A stretch of 64,000 nt of DNA from Tateyamaria sp947503385 (GTDB lineage Bacteria; Pseudomonadota; Alphaproteobacteria; Rhodobacterales; Rhodobacteraceae): contig NZ_JBNFZM010000003.1 in the NCBI RefSeq assembly GCF_051195235.1, positions 186,001-250,000 of the forward strand, written 5' to 3'. The notes below the pieces were generated by a model. It was given only the letters and a program-made list of their open reading frames with translations, had not been told where the DNA came from and made no database searches. The stretch's first letter is position 1; every line of letters starts with the position of its first letter. The position numbers were made by a program, and so were the translations under genes. Shown here one piece after another: positions 51,100 through 59,888 of the stretch.

Positions 51100-53092
51100 A
51101 GCCTTTCGCGATCTCAAATCCATGCTGACGGCTGTATGCGTGGCCACCGCCGTATTTGCGGCACCGATGCCTGTCACGGCCCAGCCGCTCGACGTATTTG
51201 TCGCGCCCACCCAATCGACGCTGACCGTACCCGTCGGGGAAAGCGCATTCTGGCGCGCCGAGGTCGAAAAGGGCCAGATGGACGCCGCACCTGACCGCGT
51301 GCCGGACGTCCCCCTTGTCGTTGACCTAGAGGCCAAGGGCCGCAGCTTTGGCCAGCAGGGTGGCACCTTGCGCACCATGGTCACACGGACCAAGGACGTG
51401 CGGCAGATGGTTGTCTACGGCTATGCGCGCCTTGTCGGATACGATCACGAATACCGTCTGCGCCCCGACATTCTGCGCGATTTCGAGGTGGACCGGGGCC
51501 GCACCTTTACGCTGCACCTGCGGCCGGGACATCGGTGGTCCGATGGCGTGCCCTTTACCTCGGCGGATTTCGAGTATTGGTGGAACCATGTCGCCAACAA
51601 CCCCGAGCTAAGCCCGAATGGCCCGCCGGAGATCATGCGCGTGGGCGATGACGTGGCGACGGTGACCTTTCCCGACGCGCATACGGTTGTCGTTAGTTTC
51701 CCGCGCGCCAACCCACGCTTTCTGCCCGCGCTGGCGCAGGCCAGCCCGCCCTTCATCTACCGGCCTGCGCATTACCTCAAACAGTTCCATGTGGATTTCA
51801 ACACGGTGGAACAAATGGAAGAGATGATCGACAAAAAGCGCGTGCGCGGCTGGGCACCGCTGCACAACAAGCTCGACAATATGTACAAGTTCGACAACCA
51901 CGAACTGCCCACCTTGCAGCCGTGGATGCCCGCATCGACCGGTGGGGCGTCGCGCTATCTGTTTGTGCGCAACCCATATTTCCACCGCGTGGATGCGCGC
52001 GGCGTGCAATTGCCCTATATCGACGTGGTCGAGATGAACGTGGTTGGATCCGGCCTCGTCGCAGCCAAGGCGAATGCGGGCGAAGTCGACTTGCAGGCCC
52101 GTGGCCTTGATTTCCGCGACACCTCGATCCTGAAAAAAGGCGAGGCCGACGGCTCACCCTACCGGACATATCTGTGGTCCAATGGGGCCGCCAGCCAGAT
52201 TGCGATCTATCCCAACCTGAACTTTGCCGACCCGGTCTGGCGCGAGGTCATCCGCGACGTGCGCTTTCGCCGGGCTCTGTCGCTGTCCATCGACCGGACC
52301 ATCATCAACCGCGCGCTGTACTTTGGGCTGGGCAAGGAGGGCGGCATGACGGCTTTGGCCGCCAGTCCGCTCTTTGATCCGGAAAACCTGACCAAATGGG
52401 CGATTTACGACCCCGAGACGGCAAACGCCCTGCTGGACGATATGGGCCTTGCCGAACGCGACCGTTCCGGCATCCGTCTGCTGCCCGATGGCCGCCCCAT
52501 GGAGTTTGTGATCGAAACCGCTGGCGAACGGCAAGAGGTCGAGAACGCGCTGGCCATCATCACCGACACGTGGCGCGATGTGGGCATCAAGCTGATCATG
52601 CGTCCGCTGGACCGGGACATCCTGCGCAACCGCGTGTTTTCGGGTGTGACCATGGCCGCTGTCTGGTTCGGATGGGACAATGGCATCCCGCAGGCCTATA
52701 CGCCGCCCAGCTACCTTGCGCCCACGGATCAAGTGTTTTTTGCTTGGCCGAAATGGGGGCAATACTACCAAACCCAAGGAGCGGCTGGCGAACGGATCGA
52801 CATGCCCGCAGCGGGCAAGCTCATGGACCTGAACCGCCGTTGGGGTCAGACCCGCGATCCGGTCCAGCGCGCCGCCATCTGGCGCGAGATGCTGGCGATC
52901 CACGCGGATCAGCAATTCGGCATCGGTGTGCTGAGCGAGGCGCCGCAACCCATTGTCGTGTCCGACAGGCTGCGCAACGTGCCCGAAAAGGGCAAATGGG
53001 CCTGGGACCCCGGCGCCCATTTCGGCGTGCACCGCGTGGACGAATTCTGGTTCGGTGAACCGGACGAAGAACTGGCGCAGGTGCGCGAATGA
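51092..53092 (+). CDS. Family-5 extracellular solute-binding protein
   Basis: 666 aa. Sec signal peptide (KSMLTAVCVATAVFAAPMPVTA). Family-5 signatures: LRPDILRDFEVDRGRTFTLHLRPGHRWSDGVPFTSADFEYWW near residue 125-165 and VRFRRALSLSIDRTIINRALYFGLG. Longer than DppA (about 535 aa), like the YejA/oligosaccharide-binding branch. Ligand either oligopeptide or oligosaccharide; sequence alone does not decide. ATG at 51092 starts inside the ATPase gene end. Confidence 0.9.
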   Translation: MPRAFRDLKSMLTAVCVATAVFAAPMPVTAQPLDVFVAPTQSTLTVPVGESAFWRAEVEKGQMDAAPDRVPDVPLVVDLEAKGRSFGQQGGTLRTMVTRTKDVRQMVVYGYARLVGYDHEYRLRPDILRDFEVDRGRTFTLHLRPGHRWSDGVPFTSADFEYWWNHVANNPELSPNGPPEIMRVGDDVATVTFPDAHTVVVSFPRANPRFLPALAQASPPFIYRPAHYLKQFHVDFNTVEQMEEMIDKKRVRGWAPLHNKLDNMYKFDNHELPTLQPWMPASTGGASRYLFVRNPYFHRVDARGVQLPYIDVVEMNVVGSGLVAAKANAGEVDLQARGLDFRDTSILKKGEADGSPYRTYLWSNGAASQIAIYPNLNFADPVWREVIRDVRFRRALSLSIDRTIINRALYFGLGKEGGMTALAASPLFDPENLTKWAIYDPETANALLDDMGLAERDRSGIRLLPDGRPMEFVIETAGERQEVENALAIITDTWRDVGIKLIMRPLDRDILRNRVFSGVTMAAVWFGWDNGIPQAYTPPSYLAPTDQVFFAWPKWGQYYQTQGAAGERIDMPAAGKLMDLNRRWGQTRDPVQRAAIWREMLAIHADQQFGIGVLSEAPQPIVVSDRLRNVPEKGKWAWDPGAHFGVHRVDEFWFGEPDEELAQVRE

Positions 53093-54117
53093 TGTTCCTG
53101 CGCTACGCGGCCTACCGGTTGCTGACGATGTGTCTGACGTTGGTGGTGGTGTCCATCCTCGTCTTCGCCATCATCAACCTGCCGCCCGGCGACTATCTGT
53201 CGAACCAAATCGCAGAGCTGCGGGCCACAGGTCAGGCCGAAGGCGTGGCCAAGGCCGAATTTCTGCGCACCGAATTCGGCCTCGACCGGCCGCTTTGGTA
53301 TCAATATCTGATGTGGGTGGGCCTTGCGCCGGGCGAATACGGGTTTTCCGGCCTGTTGCAGGGCGACCTTGGCTGGTCCTTCTTTAATGACGAGCCGGTG
53401 ATCGACATCGTCGGGTCCAAGCTGTGGCTGACCGTTCTGGTCAACCTCGCCGCCGTGCTCTTTATCTACTTCATGGCCATTCCGCTGGGCGTTCTGGCCG
53501 CCGCCAAGTCAAAGACTTGGATCGACTATGTAACGGCCTTTATTGGCTACCTCGGCCTTGCCACGCCGAACTTTTTGCTGGCGCTGATCCTGTTTTACTA
53601 CGGACGCAAATATATCGGCCTGCCCATCGGCGGTCTGATGGACCCGGTATACGAGGGCGAGCCGTTGAGCTGGGGCAAGATCCAATCCGTGCTGACCCAT
53701 ATGATCGTACCCACATTTGTCATCGGCACTGCCGGGGTTGCCGCTATGATGCAGCGTTTGCGCGCCAACATGCTGGACGAACTGGGCAAACCGTATGTGG
53801 AGACCGCAACCGCCAAGGGCCTTGCCCCGTCGCGGATGCTGACCAAGTACCCGCTGCGCGTCGCCTTCAATCCCTTTGTGGCGGATATCGGCAACCTGCT
53901 GCCGGCGATGGTGTCGGGATCGGTCATCATCTCTGTCGTGATGAGCCTGCCCACGATCGGGCCTGACCTGCTCACTGCGCTCAAGACCCAAGACCAGTTC
54001 CTTGCCGGGTTCGTGCTGATGTTTGTGGCGTTCCTGACGCTTGTGGGCACGATGATCTCAGACCTTTTGCTGGTGCTGCTCGATCCGCGCATCCGCTATG
54101 GCGCGCGGGAAGGATAA
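53089..54117 (+). CDS. Family-5 ABC importer permease 1 (DppB/YejB-like)
   Basis: 342 aa, six membrane segments; N-terminal RYAAYRLLTMCLTLVVVSILVFAIINLPPGDY, EAA-type loop in MLDELGKPYVETATAKGLAPSRMLTKY. A periplasmic loop after helix 1 (about 45-110) is typical of DppB. Coupled to the binding-protein gene by ATGA. Confidence 0.9.
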   Translation: MMFLRYAAYRLLTMCLTLVVVSILVFAIINLPPGDYLSNQIAELRATGQAEGVAKAEFLRTEFGLDRPLWYQYLMWVGLAPGEYGFSGLLQGDLGWSFFNDEPVIDIVGSKLWLTVLVNLAAVLFIYFMAIPLGVLAAAKSKTWIDYVTAFIGYLGLATPNFLLALILFYYGRKYIGLPIGGLMDPVYEGEPLSWGKIQSVLTHMIVPTFVIGTAGVAAMMQRLRANMLDELGKPYVETATAKGLAPSRMLTKYPLRVAFNPFVADIGNLLPAMVSGSVIISVVMSLPTIGPDLLTALKTQDQFLAGFVLMFVAFLTLVGTMISDLLLVLLDPRIRYGAREG

Positions 54118-54121
54118 GCGT

Positions 54122-55276
54122 ATGAGCACCCTGCCCGATGGCCGTTTTATCGACGATGCGCCTTATGATCCGAATGTGGACATCTCGGCCATCGAACGCG
54201 CAGATATGGACGCGCCGAACTGGCTGCTGGTCTGGCGCAAGTTCCGCCGACATCGGCTTGGCCTGATCTCCGCGATCTTTTTGTTCTTCGCTTACGCGTT
54301 CATTCCCTTTGCGGGCTTCATCTCGCCCTACACCCCCAACGAACGCAGCGCCGAACACCTGTTCCATCCGCCGCAGGCCATCAAGTTCTGGCATGAGGGC
54401 GAATTTGTCGGCCCCTTTGTCTACCCCACCACGGGCGCACCTGATCTGGAAAACTTCCAATGGGTGTACGAGACGGACACCACCCGGCCAATGCCGCTGC
54501 AATTCTTTTGCCGGAAATCCGAATATAATCTGATCGGGTTCATCCCGACCGAACGGCACCTGTTCTGCGCGCCCGAGGGGGCCACAGTGTTTATCTTTGG
54601 CTCTGACCGGCTGGGACGTGATGTGTTTTCGCGCATTTCCTACGGCGCGCAGCTGTCGCTGACCGTGGGTCTGATCGGCATCACCGTCAGCTTTCTGATC
54701 GGCATCACGCTGGGGGCGATGGCAGGTTACTTTGGTGGCTGGGTCGACTGGGTGGTGAACCGCGCGATCGAAATTTTGCGAAGCCTGCCCGAACTGCCCC
54801 TGTGGCTGGCCCTGTCGGCGGCGGTGCCGTCAAATTGGGGGCCGGTGTCCGTGTTCTTTATCATATCTATCATCCTCGGGCTTCTGGACTGGCCCGGCTT
54901 GGCGCGTGCCGTCCGAAGTAAGTTCCTCTCGCTGAGGGAGGAGGAATATGTGCGCGCGGCAGAGATGATGGGGGCCAAACCGGGCCGGGTGATCCGCCGC
55001 CACCTGTTGCCGAATTTCATGTCGCACCTGATCGCCTCGGCCACATTGTCGATCCCGGCGATGATCCTAGGCGAAACGGCGCTGTCGTTCCTTGGCCTTG
55101 GCCTGCGTGCGCCTGCGGTGTCGTGGGGCGTGATGCTGAACGATGCGCAAAACCTCGCCAGTATCGAGATTTATCCGTGGACGGCCATCCCGATGCTGCC
55201 CATCGTGATCGTCGTGCTGGCGTTCAACTTCCTCGGGGATGGGTTGCGCGACAGCCTCGACCCCTACAGCGACTAG
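54122..55276 (+). CDS. Family-5 ABC importer permease 2 (DppC/YejE-like) with long periplasmic loop
   Basis: 384 aa. DppC core in the C-terminal two thirds (FGSDRLGRDVFSRISYGAQLSLTVG; EAA loop EEEYVRAAEMMGAKPGRVI; ETALSFLGLGLRAPAVSWG). Between helix 1 and the core lies a loop of about 100 residues containing two Cys 20 residues apart (QFFCRKSE and RHLFCAPEG), which could form a disulfide on the periplasmic side. This extended loop occurs in YejE and in oligosaccharide transporters of family 5. Stop shared with the helicase stop (CTAG). Confidence 0.88.
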   Translation: MSTLPDGRFIDDAPYDPNVDISAIERADMDAPNWLLVWRKFRRHRLGLISAIFLFFAYAFIPFAGFISPYTPNERSAEHLFHPPQAIKFWHEGEFVGPFVYPTTGAPDLENFQWVYETDTTRPMPLQFFCRKSEYNLIGFIPTERHLFCAPEGATVFIFGSDRLGRDVFSRISYGAQLSLTVGLIGITVSFLIGITLGAMAGYFGGWVDWVVNRAIEILRSLPELPLWLALSAAVPSNWGPVSVFFIISIILGLLDWPGLARAVRSKFLSLREEEYVRAAEMMGAKPGRVIRRHLLPNFMSHLIASATLSIPAMILGETALSFLGLGLRAPAVSWGVMLNDAQNLASIEIYPWTAIPMLPIVIVVLAFNFLGDGLRDSLDPYSD

Positions 55277-57297
55277 GCCTTGCGCCGCGGCGGCTGAGTG
55301 CCACCGGCCTTGGCGGCTGCGCGGCGGGCTTTGTTCTTTTTGCTATTCGGTTTGCCGACTGCGGGCGCGCCGCCGCCTGTTGGCTTGCCTTTTCCGCCCG
55401 CCTTGTGGCGCGGTTTTTTCGGCGTTGTGACGGCCCCGCCTTCGATGGCGCGTTCCAGACGGGTCGCAGGCTTGCTGCGGGGTTTGCCCTTGGGCGCGGC
55501 GCTCGGTTTGGGCTTGCGCGGTTTCGGGGTTGCGGTGTCGTTCCAGTCGATGGGCGTCGCGTCGGGCTTTGGCGCGTGCGGGATGAGAGGCGTATCACTC
55601 CAGACCTTCTTGGCACGCGGTTTGGCGGGCTGGGCATCAGCGTTCTGAGGCTTGGGGCCGCGCGGCGGGCCGTCCTTTCGCTTGGGCTTGCCCTCAAACC
55701 TTGGTTTGGCCTGTGATGCTGCCGCAGGCACGTGATCCAGCCGCGTCACCTGCGCGCCGCCTTCCACGGTGCGGTCAGCGCCCAAGGCGGCCACAAACCC
55801 ATCGACGGCCTCAACTTTCAATTCGACATAAGACATGTCGGACTGGATGCGGATCGCGCCGATATCGTCTTTGGTGATGTCGCCCGCATTGCACAAAATG
55901 GGCAGCAGCCGACGCACTTCGACGCCTTGGTCGCGTCCCCCGGTGACGGAAAACCACGTGCTGGGACCAAAGGGCGCGCGGGCTTTGGGAGCCTTGGCGT
56001 CCGTGACATCGGACAGGTGTTCCGGCGCAGAATGGCGCGCCCCATGGGTGCGCAACACCGCAGCGGCCAGTTGTTCGGGGCTGAACCGTTCGGTCAGCTT
56101 GGCCACCATATCGGCCTCGCTGTCGGCCACAGCGCCGTCCCACATCGGGTCGTCCATCAGACGAAGCGCGTCCTGCGCCCGCACCATTTCCGCGGATGGC
56201 GCATCGGTCCATTCGACCTCCAGCTTGGCCCCGCGCAGGATGCGCAACGCTTTGGATCGCACCTTGGCCGTCACGATAAGGGCGCTGGTGCCCTTGCGGC
56301 CCGCGCGGCCCGTGCGGCCCGAACGGTGCAGCAACGTCTCGGAATTCGAAGGCAATTCGGCATGGACCACCAGATCAAGGTTCGGCAAATCAATGCCACG
56401 CGCTGCCACATCCGTGGCCACACAGACCCGCGCACGCCCGTCGCGCATGGCCTGCAACGCGTTGGTGCGTTCGGATTGCGTCAATTCGCCCGACAAGGCC
56501 ACCACGGGAAAGCCACGGTTCGACAGGCGCGTCGTCACGCGGTTGACCATCGCGCGGGTGTTGCAGAACACGATGGCATTGGGTGCCTCGTGATATCGCA
56601 GGATGTTGATGATCGCGTTTTCCGCATCGTGATTGGCGACGCTCATCGCCTGATAGGCAATGTCTGCGTGCTGATCGGTGCCTGATGTCGTCTCGACCCG
56701 AACGGCGTCCTTTTGGTAGGTCTTGGCCAGCCGCGCAATCTGCGCCGGCACCGTCGCCGAGAACATGAGCGTGCGCCGCGTTTCGGGGCAGGCATCCAGA
56801 ATGAACTCAAGATCCTCGCGAAAGCCCAGATCGAGCATTTCGTCCGCTTCATCCAAGACCACCCCACGGATCGCCGTCAGATCAATCGACCCGCGCATAA
56901 TATGGTCGCGCAACCGGCCCGGCGTGGCGACGACAATATGCGCCCCGCGCGCCAGCGCGCGCCGTTCGTCGCGCATGTCCATGCCTCCGACGCAAGACGC
57001 CATCACAGCGCCTGTTTCAGCATAAAGCCAGCCCAACTCGCGCTTGACCTGCAAGGCCAGTTCGCGCGTCGGCGCGATCACCAGCGCCAGCGGCGCATCC
57101 GCCGCATCAAACACATGTGCATCGCCCAGCAATGTCGGACCCAGAGCCAGACCGAACCCAACCGTCTTGCCGGACCCGGTCTGTGCCGACACCAGCAAAT
57201 CAGCACCGGCAAGCGCAGGCTCGGTCACTGCCGTTTGCACGGGTGTCAGGTCAGTGTAGCCACGCGCAGTCAGCGCGGTTTGAAGCGGGGTGATCAC
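55273..57297 (-). CDS. DEAD-box ATP-dependent RNA helicase (DeaD/CsdA-like) with basic C-terminal tail
   Basis: 674 aa. Q-motif near residue 15-20, Walker A SAQTGSGKT, PTRELA, TPGRL, DEAD box VLDEADEML, SAT motif FSATVP, then the second RecA domain with CVATDVAARGIDLP and HRSGRTGRAGR. A DbpA-type RNA-binding domain lies at about 455-535 (STWFSVTGGRDQGVEVRRLLPILC, GAIRIQSDMSYVEL). The last 130 residues are Lys/Arg/Pro/Ala-rich and probably disordered, binding RNA nonspecifically. Role: remodelling RNA, e.g. ribosome assembly or cold adaptation. Convergent with the ABC permease. Confidence 0.93.
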   Translation of the reverse strand: MITPLQTALTARGYTDLTPVQTAVTEPALAGADLLVSAQTGSGKTVGFGLALGPTLLGDAHVFDAADAPLALVIAPTRELALQVKRELGWLYAETGAVMASCVGGMDMRDERRALARGAHIVVATPGRLRDHIMRGSIDLTAIRGVVLDEADEMLDLGFREDLEFILDACPETRRTLMFSATVPAQIARLAKTYQKDAVRVETTSGTDQHADIAYQAMSVANHDAENAIINILRYHEAPNAIVFCNTRAMVNRVTTRLSNRGFPVVALSGELTQSERTNALQAMRDGRARVCVATDVAARGIDLPNLDLVVHAELPSNSETLLHRSGRTGRAGRKGTSALIVTAKVRSKALRILRGAKLEVEWTDAPSAEMVRAQDALRLMDDPMWDGAVADSEADMVAKLTERFSPEQLAAAVLRTHGARHSAPEHLSDVTDAKAPKARAPFGPSTWFSVTGGRDQGVEVRRLLPILCNAGDITKDDIGAIRIQSDMSYVELKVEAVDGFVAALGADRTVEGGAQVTRLDHVPAAASQAKPRFEGKPKRKDGPPRGPKPQNADAQPAKPRAKKVWSDTPLIPHAPKPDATPIDWNDTATPKPRKPKPSAAPKGKPRSKPATRLERAIEGGAVTTPKKPRHKAGGKGKPTGGGAPAVGKPNSKKNKARRAAAKAGGTQPPRRKA

Positions 57298-57364
57298 GGC
57301 AAAGGTCCTCAGACGGGGGGCAAGGCTGCGCGCCTATGCCCTTTGGCCCGCCTTGTCGAGGGAA

Positions 57365-59668
57365 TTATCGGTCGTCGCCGGTTTCGACCTCGTCCAACAG
57401 CTCTTCTTCGATGGCGGCCTGTGCGGCGGACGTAACCGCCTTTTTCTCGTCTTCGGTCAAACCCTCGGCCTGACCGTCGGCCAGTCGCACGGTGACTTCG
57501 CGATGGGCGAACTTGATCCCTTCGCGTTCGAACAGCGCGCGGATATCCTCGTAGACCTTTTTGCGCACCAACCATTGATCACCCGGTTTCGTCATGAACT
57601 TGACCCGGATGATCATCGCGCTGTCCTGCATCTCGATCACGCCTTGGGATTTCAGCGGCTGAATGAAGTTGTCGCCGATCACCGGATCATCGAGCAGTTC
57701 GACACCCAGCTTCTTGATCAGCTTACGCACCTTTTCGACATCCGTGTCATAGGTGACGCGCAGCGGCAGCTTCATGATCACCCAGTCGCGGGAATAATTG
57801 GTCAGCACCTGAATTTCGCCAAAGGGGATTGTGTGCAGCGCGCCAAGGTGGTGACGCAACTGAAACGACCGGACAGAGATGTTTTCCACCGTCCCCTTGA
57901 CCCCGCCCACGTCGATGTATTCGCCCTTGCGGAACGCATCGTCGAACAGGAAAAACGCGCCCGAAAAGATGTCGCGCACAAGGCTTTGCGAGCCAAAGCC
58001 CACCGCCACACCAACCACACCCGCACCGGCAAAGAGCGGGCCCACATTCACCCCCATATCCATCAGGGCAATCAGCACGATCGTGATCACGATCACGATC
58101 AGGACAAAGTTTCGAAACAGCGGCAAGAGCGTGGCCAGCCGCGACGCAGAGGACCCGCCGCCCTCGTCGCCCAGTTCCGCCTCAACCACGTCGCCTTGCT
58201 CTTCGCGGATTTTGGCGTCAATCCAGATCCGAAAGGCGTTGTAGGCGATGTACCCCAGAAACAGGATCACGATGATATCCAGCGCGCGGTCCGTCAGGCT
58301 TTCGTCCATCATACCGCCTGTCTCGGGCTGCCAAATCGACAGGAACGCATAAGCGCCGGCCACAAAGGCAAGGATACCGGCAACGCGCTGCGCCAACCCC
58401 TGAAAGGTGGTGATCCGCGGCCCAACGGTGGCCATCTCGGAATAGTCGGGGTCCAGCACTTCGCCATCAAACGCGGCCTGTTCCCGCAAGGTGCGTGCCC
58501 GGGCAAAGCTACGTTCTATGCCAAAATTGATCACACCATACACAACGATGATCGTCATCAGGATCGCCCAAGCCCCCGCCAGCAGCGGCACGCCCAACGG
58601 ATCGCCCAGCACAAGGTGGTAGGTCTGTTCGCCCCACGCAAAGATGAAATAGCCCACCGCCAACGGTGCCCACAGCCGCGACAGCACCCGCACAACCCAC
58701 GTGGCCTGCGTCACCGCCTTGCCATTCAGGATCGCCCCCGTAATGGCCGATGCGTTCACCCAGACCAGCGCGATATTCAGCAGCATCACGAAAAAGGAAA
58801 CGAAGGAAAACAGGAACACGTACACTTCGTAATTCAGGCCCAACTCTTCGATCCAGACACCGAACAGGATCGCAAAAAATCCAAGGGCCGCCACGATGCT
58901 CAGCCACAGGTGCAGCCGTTTGGCCGCCGCATCTTGGATGACGGGGATGCGGTATTGGCTGAGATATGGCGACAGGATCATGCGCCAGATGCCCGCCACC
59001 AAGCGGGTCAGAAAGTAGCCCACATTGATCAGCGATACAGTGAATTGCATCGCCGTATCCTCAAGCGGGCCGAATATGATGAAACCGAGGACATAGGCCA
59101 CCGCCATGGACACCAGAATACCCACCACGCCCGCGAGAAAGCGGAACACCAGAAACGGCATCTTTTCCGCATAGCCCTGCGGGTTCTGACGAATGCGTGC
59201 CACAACGAACCGTTTGGCGATGCGTTTGCCGAAAATCTGCGCTTCGAACACCATCCCGGCGGCGAACAGGGCAAGGCTGAACAGCAGTGCCTCGACATAG
59301 GCAAAGATGGTGCCGTCCGGGCTTGAGGCGCGCAGGATGAACAGCACTTCCTGAAAGGCGGCAGGCAGGTTCAGCAGACGTTCGATCAGCGCAGATCGAA
59401 AGGCCACCGCGTCGTCCTGTATGGTCATAAGCGTGCTGCCGTCACCCAATCCGGGCGCGGTCGAAGCCGGTTCAGCCGCTTGGGTCAGAACGCGGCCATC
59501 GCTGTCGATCACGACGACGCTGACGCCATTCTGGGCGGCCTGACGCATGATCTCGGACACGCTGTCCTGCGTCGTGTCAGCGCCACTGCCCGGCAGAAGG
59601 CTGCCAAGCCCCTGCGCGGTTGCCACCCCTGCCCAAAGGATGAGCACCGCGATGATGCACAGGTGCAT
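57365..59668 (-). CDS. Large MscS-family mechanosensitive channel
   Basis: 767 aa. Signal peptide or first helix MHLCIIAVLILWAGVATA, a periplasmic N-terminal region to about 130, then around ten membrane segments and the MscS core near 540-720: AGAGVVGVAVGFGSQSLVRDIFSG (pore-lining helix TM3 with Gly/Ala packing), DDAFRKGEYIDVGGVKGTVENISVR, and IPFGEIQVLTNYSRDW. Releases solutes on hypo-osmotic shock in the inner membrane. I chose the ATG at 59668 because it opens a signal sequence; an ATG 39 codons earlier adds Arg/Cys-rich residues with no function visible. Confidence 0.9.
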   Translation of the reverse strand: MHLCIIAVLILWAGVATAQGLGSLLPGSGADTTQDSVSEIMRQAAQNGVSVVVIDSDGRVLTQAAEPASTAPGLGDGSTLMTIQDDAVAFRSALIERLLNLPAAFQEVLFILRASSPDGTIFAYVEALLFSLALFAAGMVFEAQIFGKRIAKRFVVARIRQNPQGYAEKMPFLVFRFLAGVVGILVSMAVAYVLGFIIFGPLEDTAMQFTVSLINVGYFLTRLVAGIWRMILSPYLSQYRIPVIQDAAAKRLHLWLSIVAALGFFAILFGVWIEELGLNYEVYVFLFSFVSFFVMLLNIALVWVNASAITGAILNGKAVTQATWVVRVLSRLWAPLAVGYFIFAWGEQTYHLVLGDPLGVPLLAGAWAILMTIIVVYGVINFGIERSFARARTLREQAAFDGEVLDPDYSEMATVGPRITTFQGLAQRVAGILAFVAGAYAFLSIWQPETGGMMDESLTDRALDIIVILFLGYIAYNAFRIWIDAKIREEQGDVVEAELGDEGGGSSASRLATLLPLFRNFVLIVIVITIVLIALMDMGVNVGPLFAGAGVVGVAVGFGSQSLVRDIFSGAFFLFDDAFRKGEYIDVGGVKGTVENISVRSFQLRHHLGALHTIPFGEIQVLTNYSRDWVIMKLPLRVTYDTDVEKVRKLIKKLGVELLDDPVIGDNFIQPLKSQGVIEMQDSAMIIRVKFMTKPGDQWLVRKKVYEDIRALFEREGIKFAHREVTVRLADGQAEGLTEDEKKAVTSAAQAAIEEELLDEVETGDDR

Positions 59669-59888
59669 ACCCTGCCAACACAGTCGTCTCGTCACGTGTC
59701 CCGCCACCCGTTCCGGTCTTGTCGGGCCAAACGCTACGCCACGGCTGGCGCGATGACAATGTGGCGAGGCACACCGGGCACACATCGCATCACCCTTTGG
59801 CGATCACGGTGTGTCCCCCTTGAAGACTGCCCTGAAACACGCCACCTGCCGAGCGTAAGTACACCACCAAGAAGGGAATCCGGCGCTC

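Noticed and set aside
57290..59326. 678-codon plus-strand open frame, His/Gln/Arg-rich
   Set aside because: Lies opposite the MscS-family channel; it is the reverse-complement shadow of hydrophobic codons, with no family similarity.
59669..59888. Possible small gene between the channel and the glycosyltransferases
   Set aside because: Only short frames without ribosome binding sites or recognisable products; most likely two back-to-back promoters.
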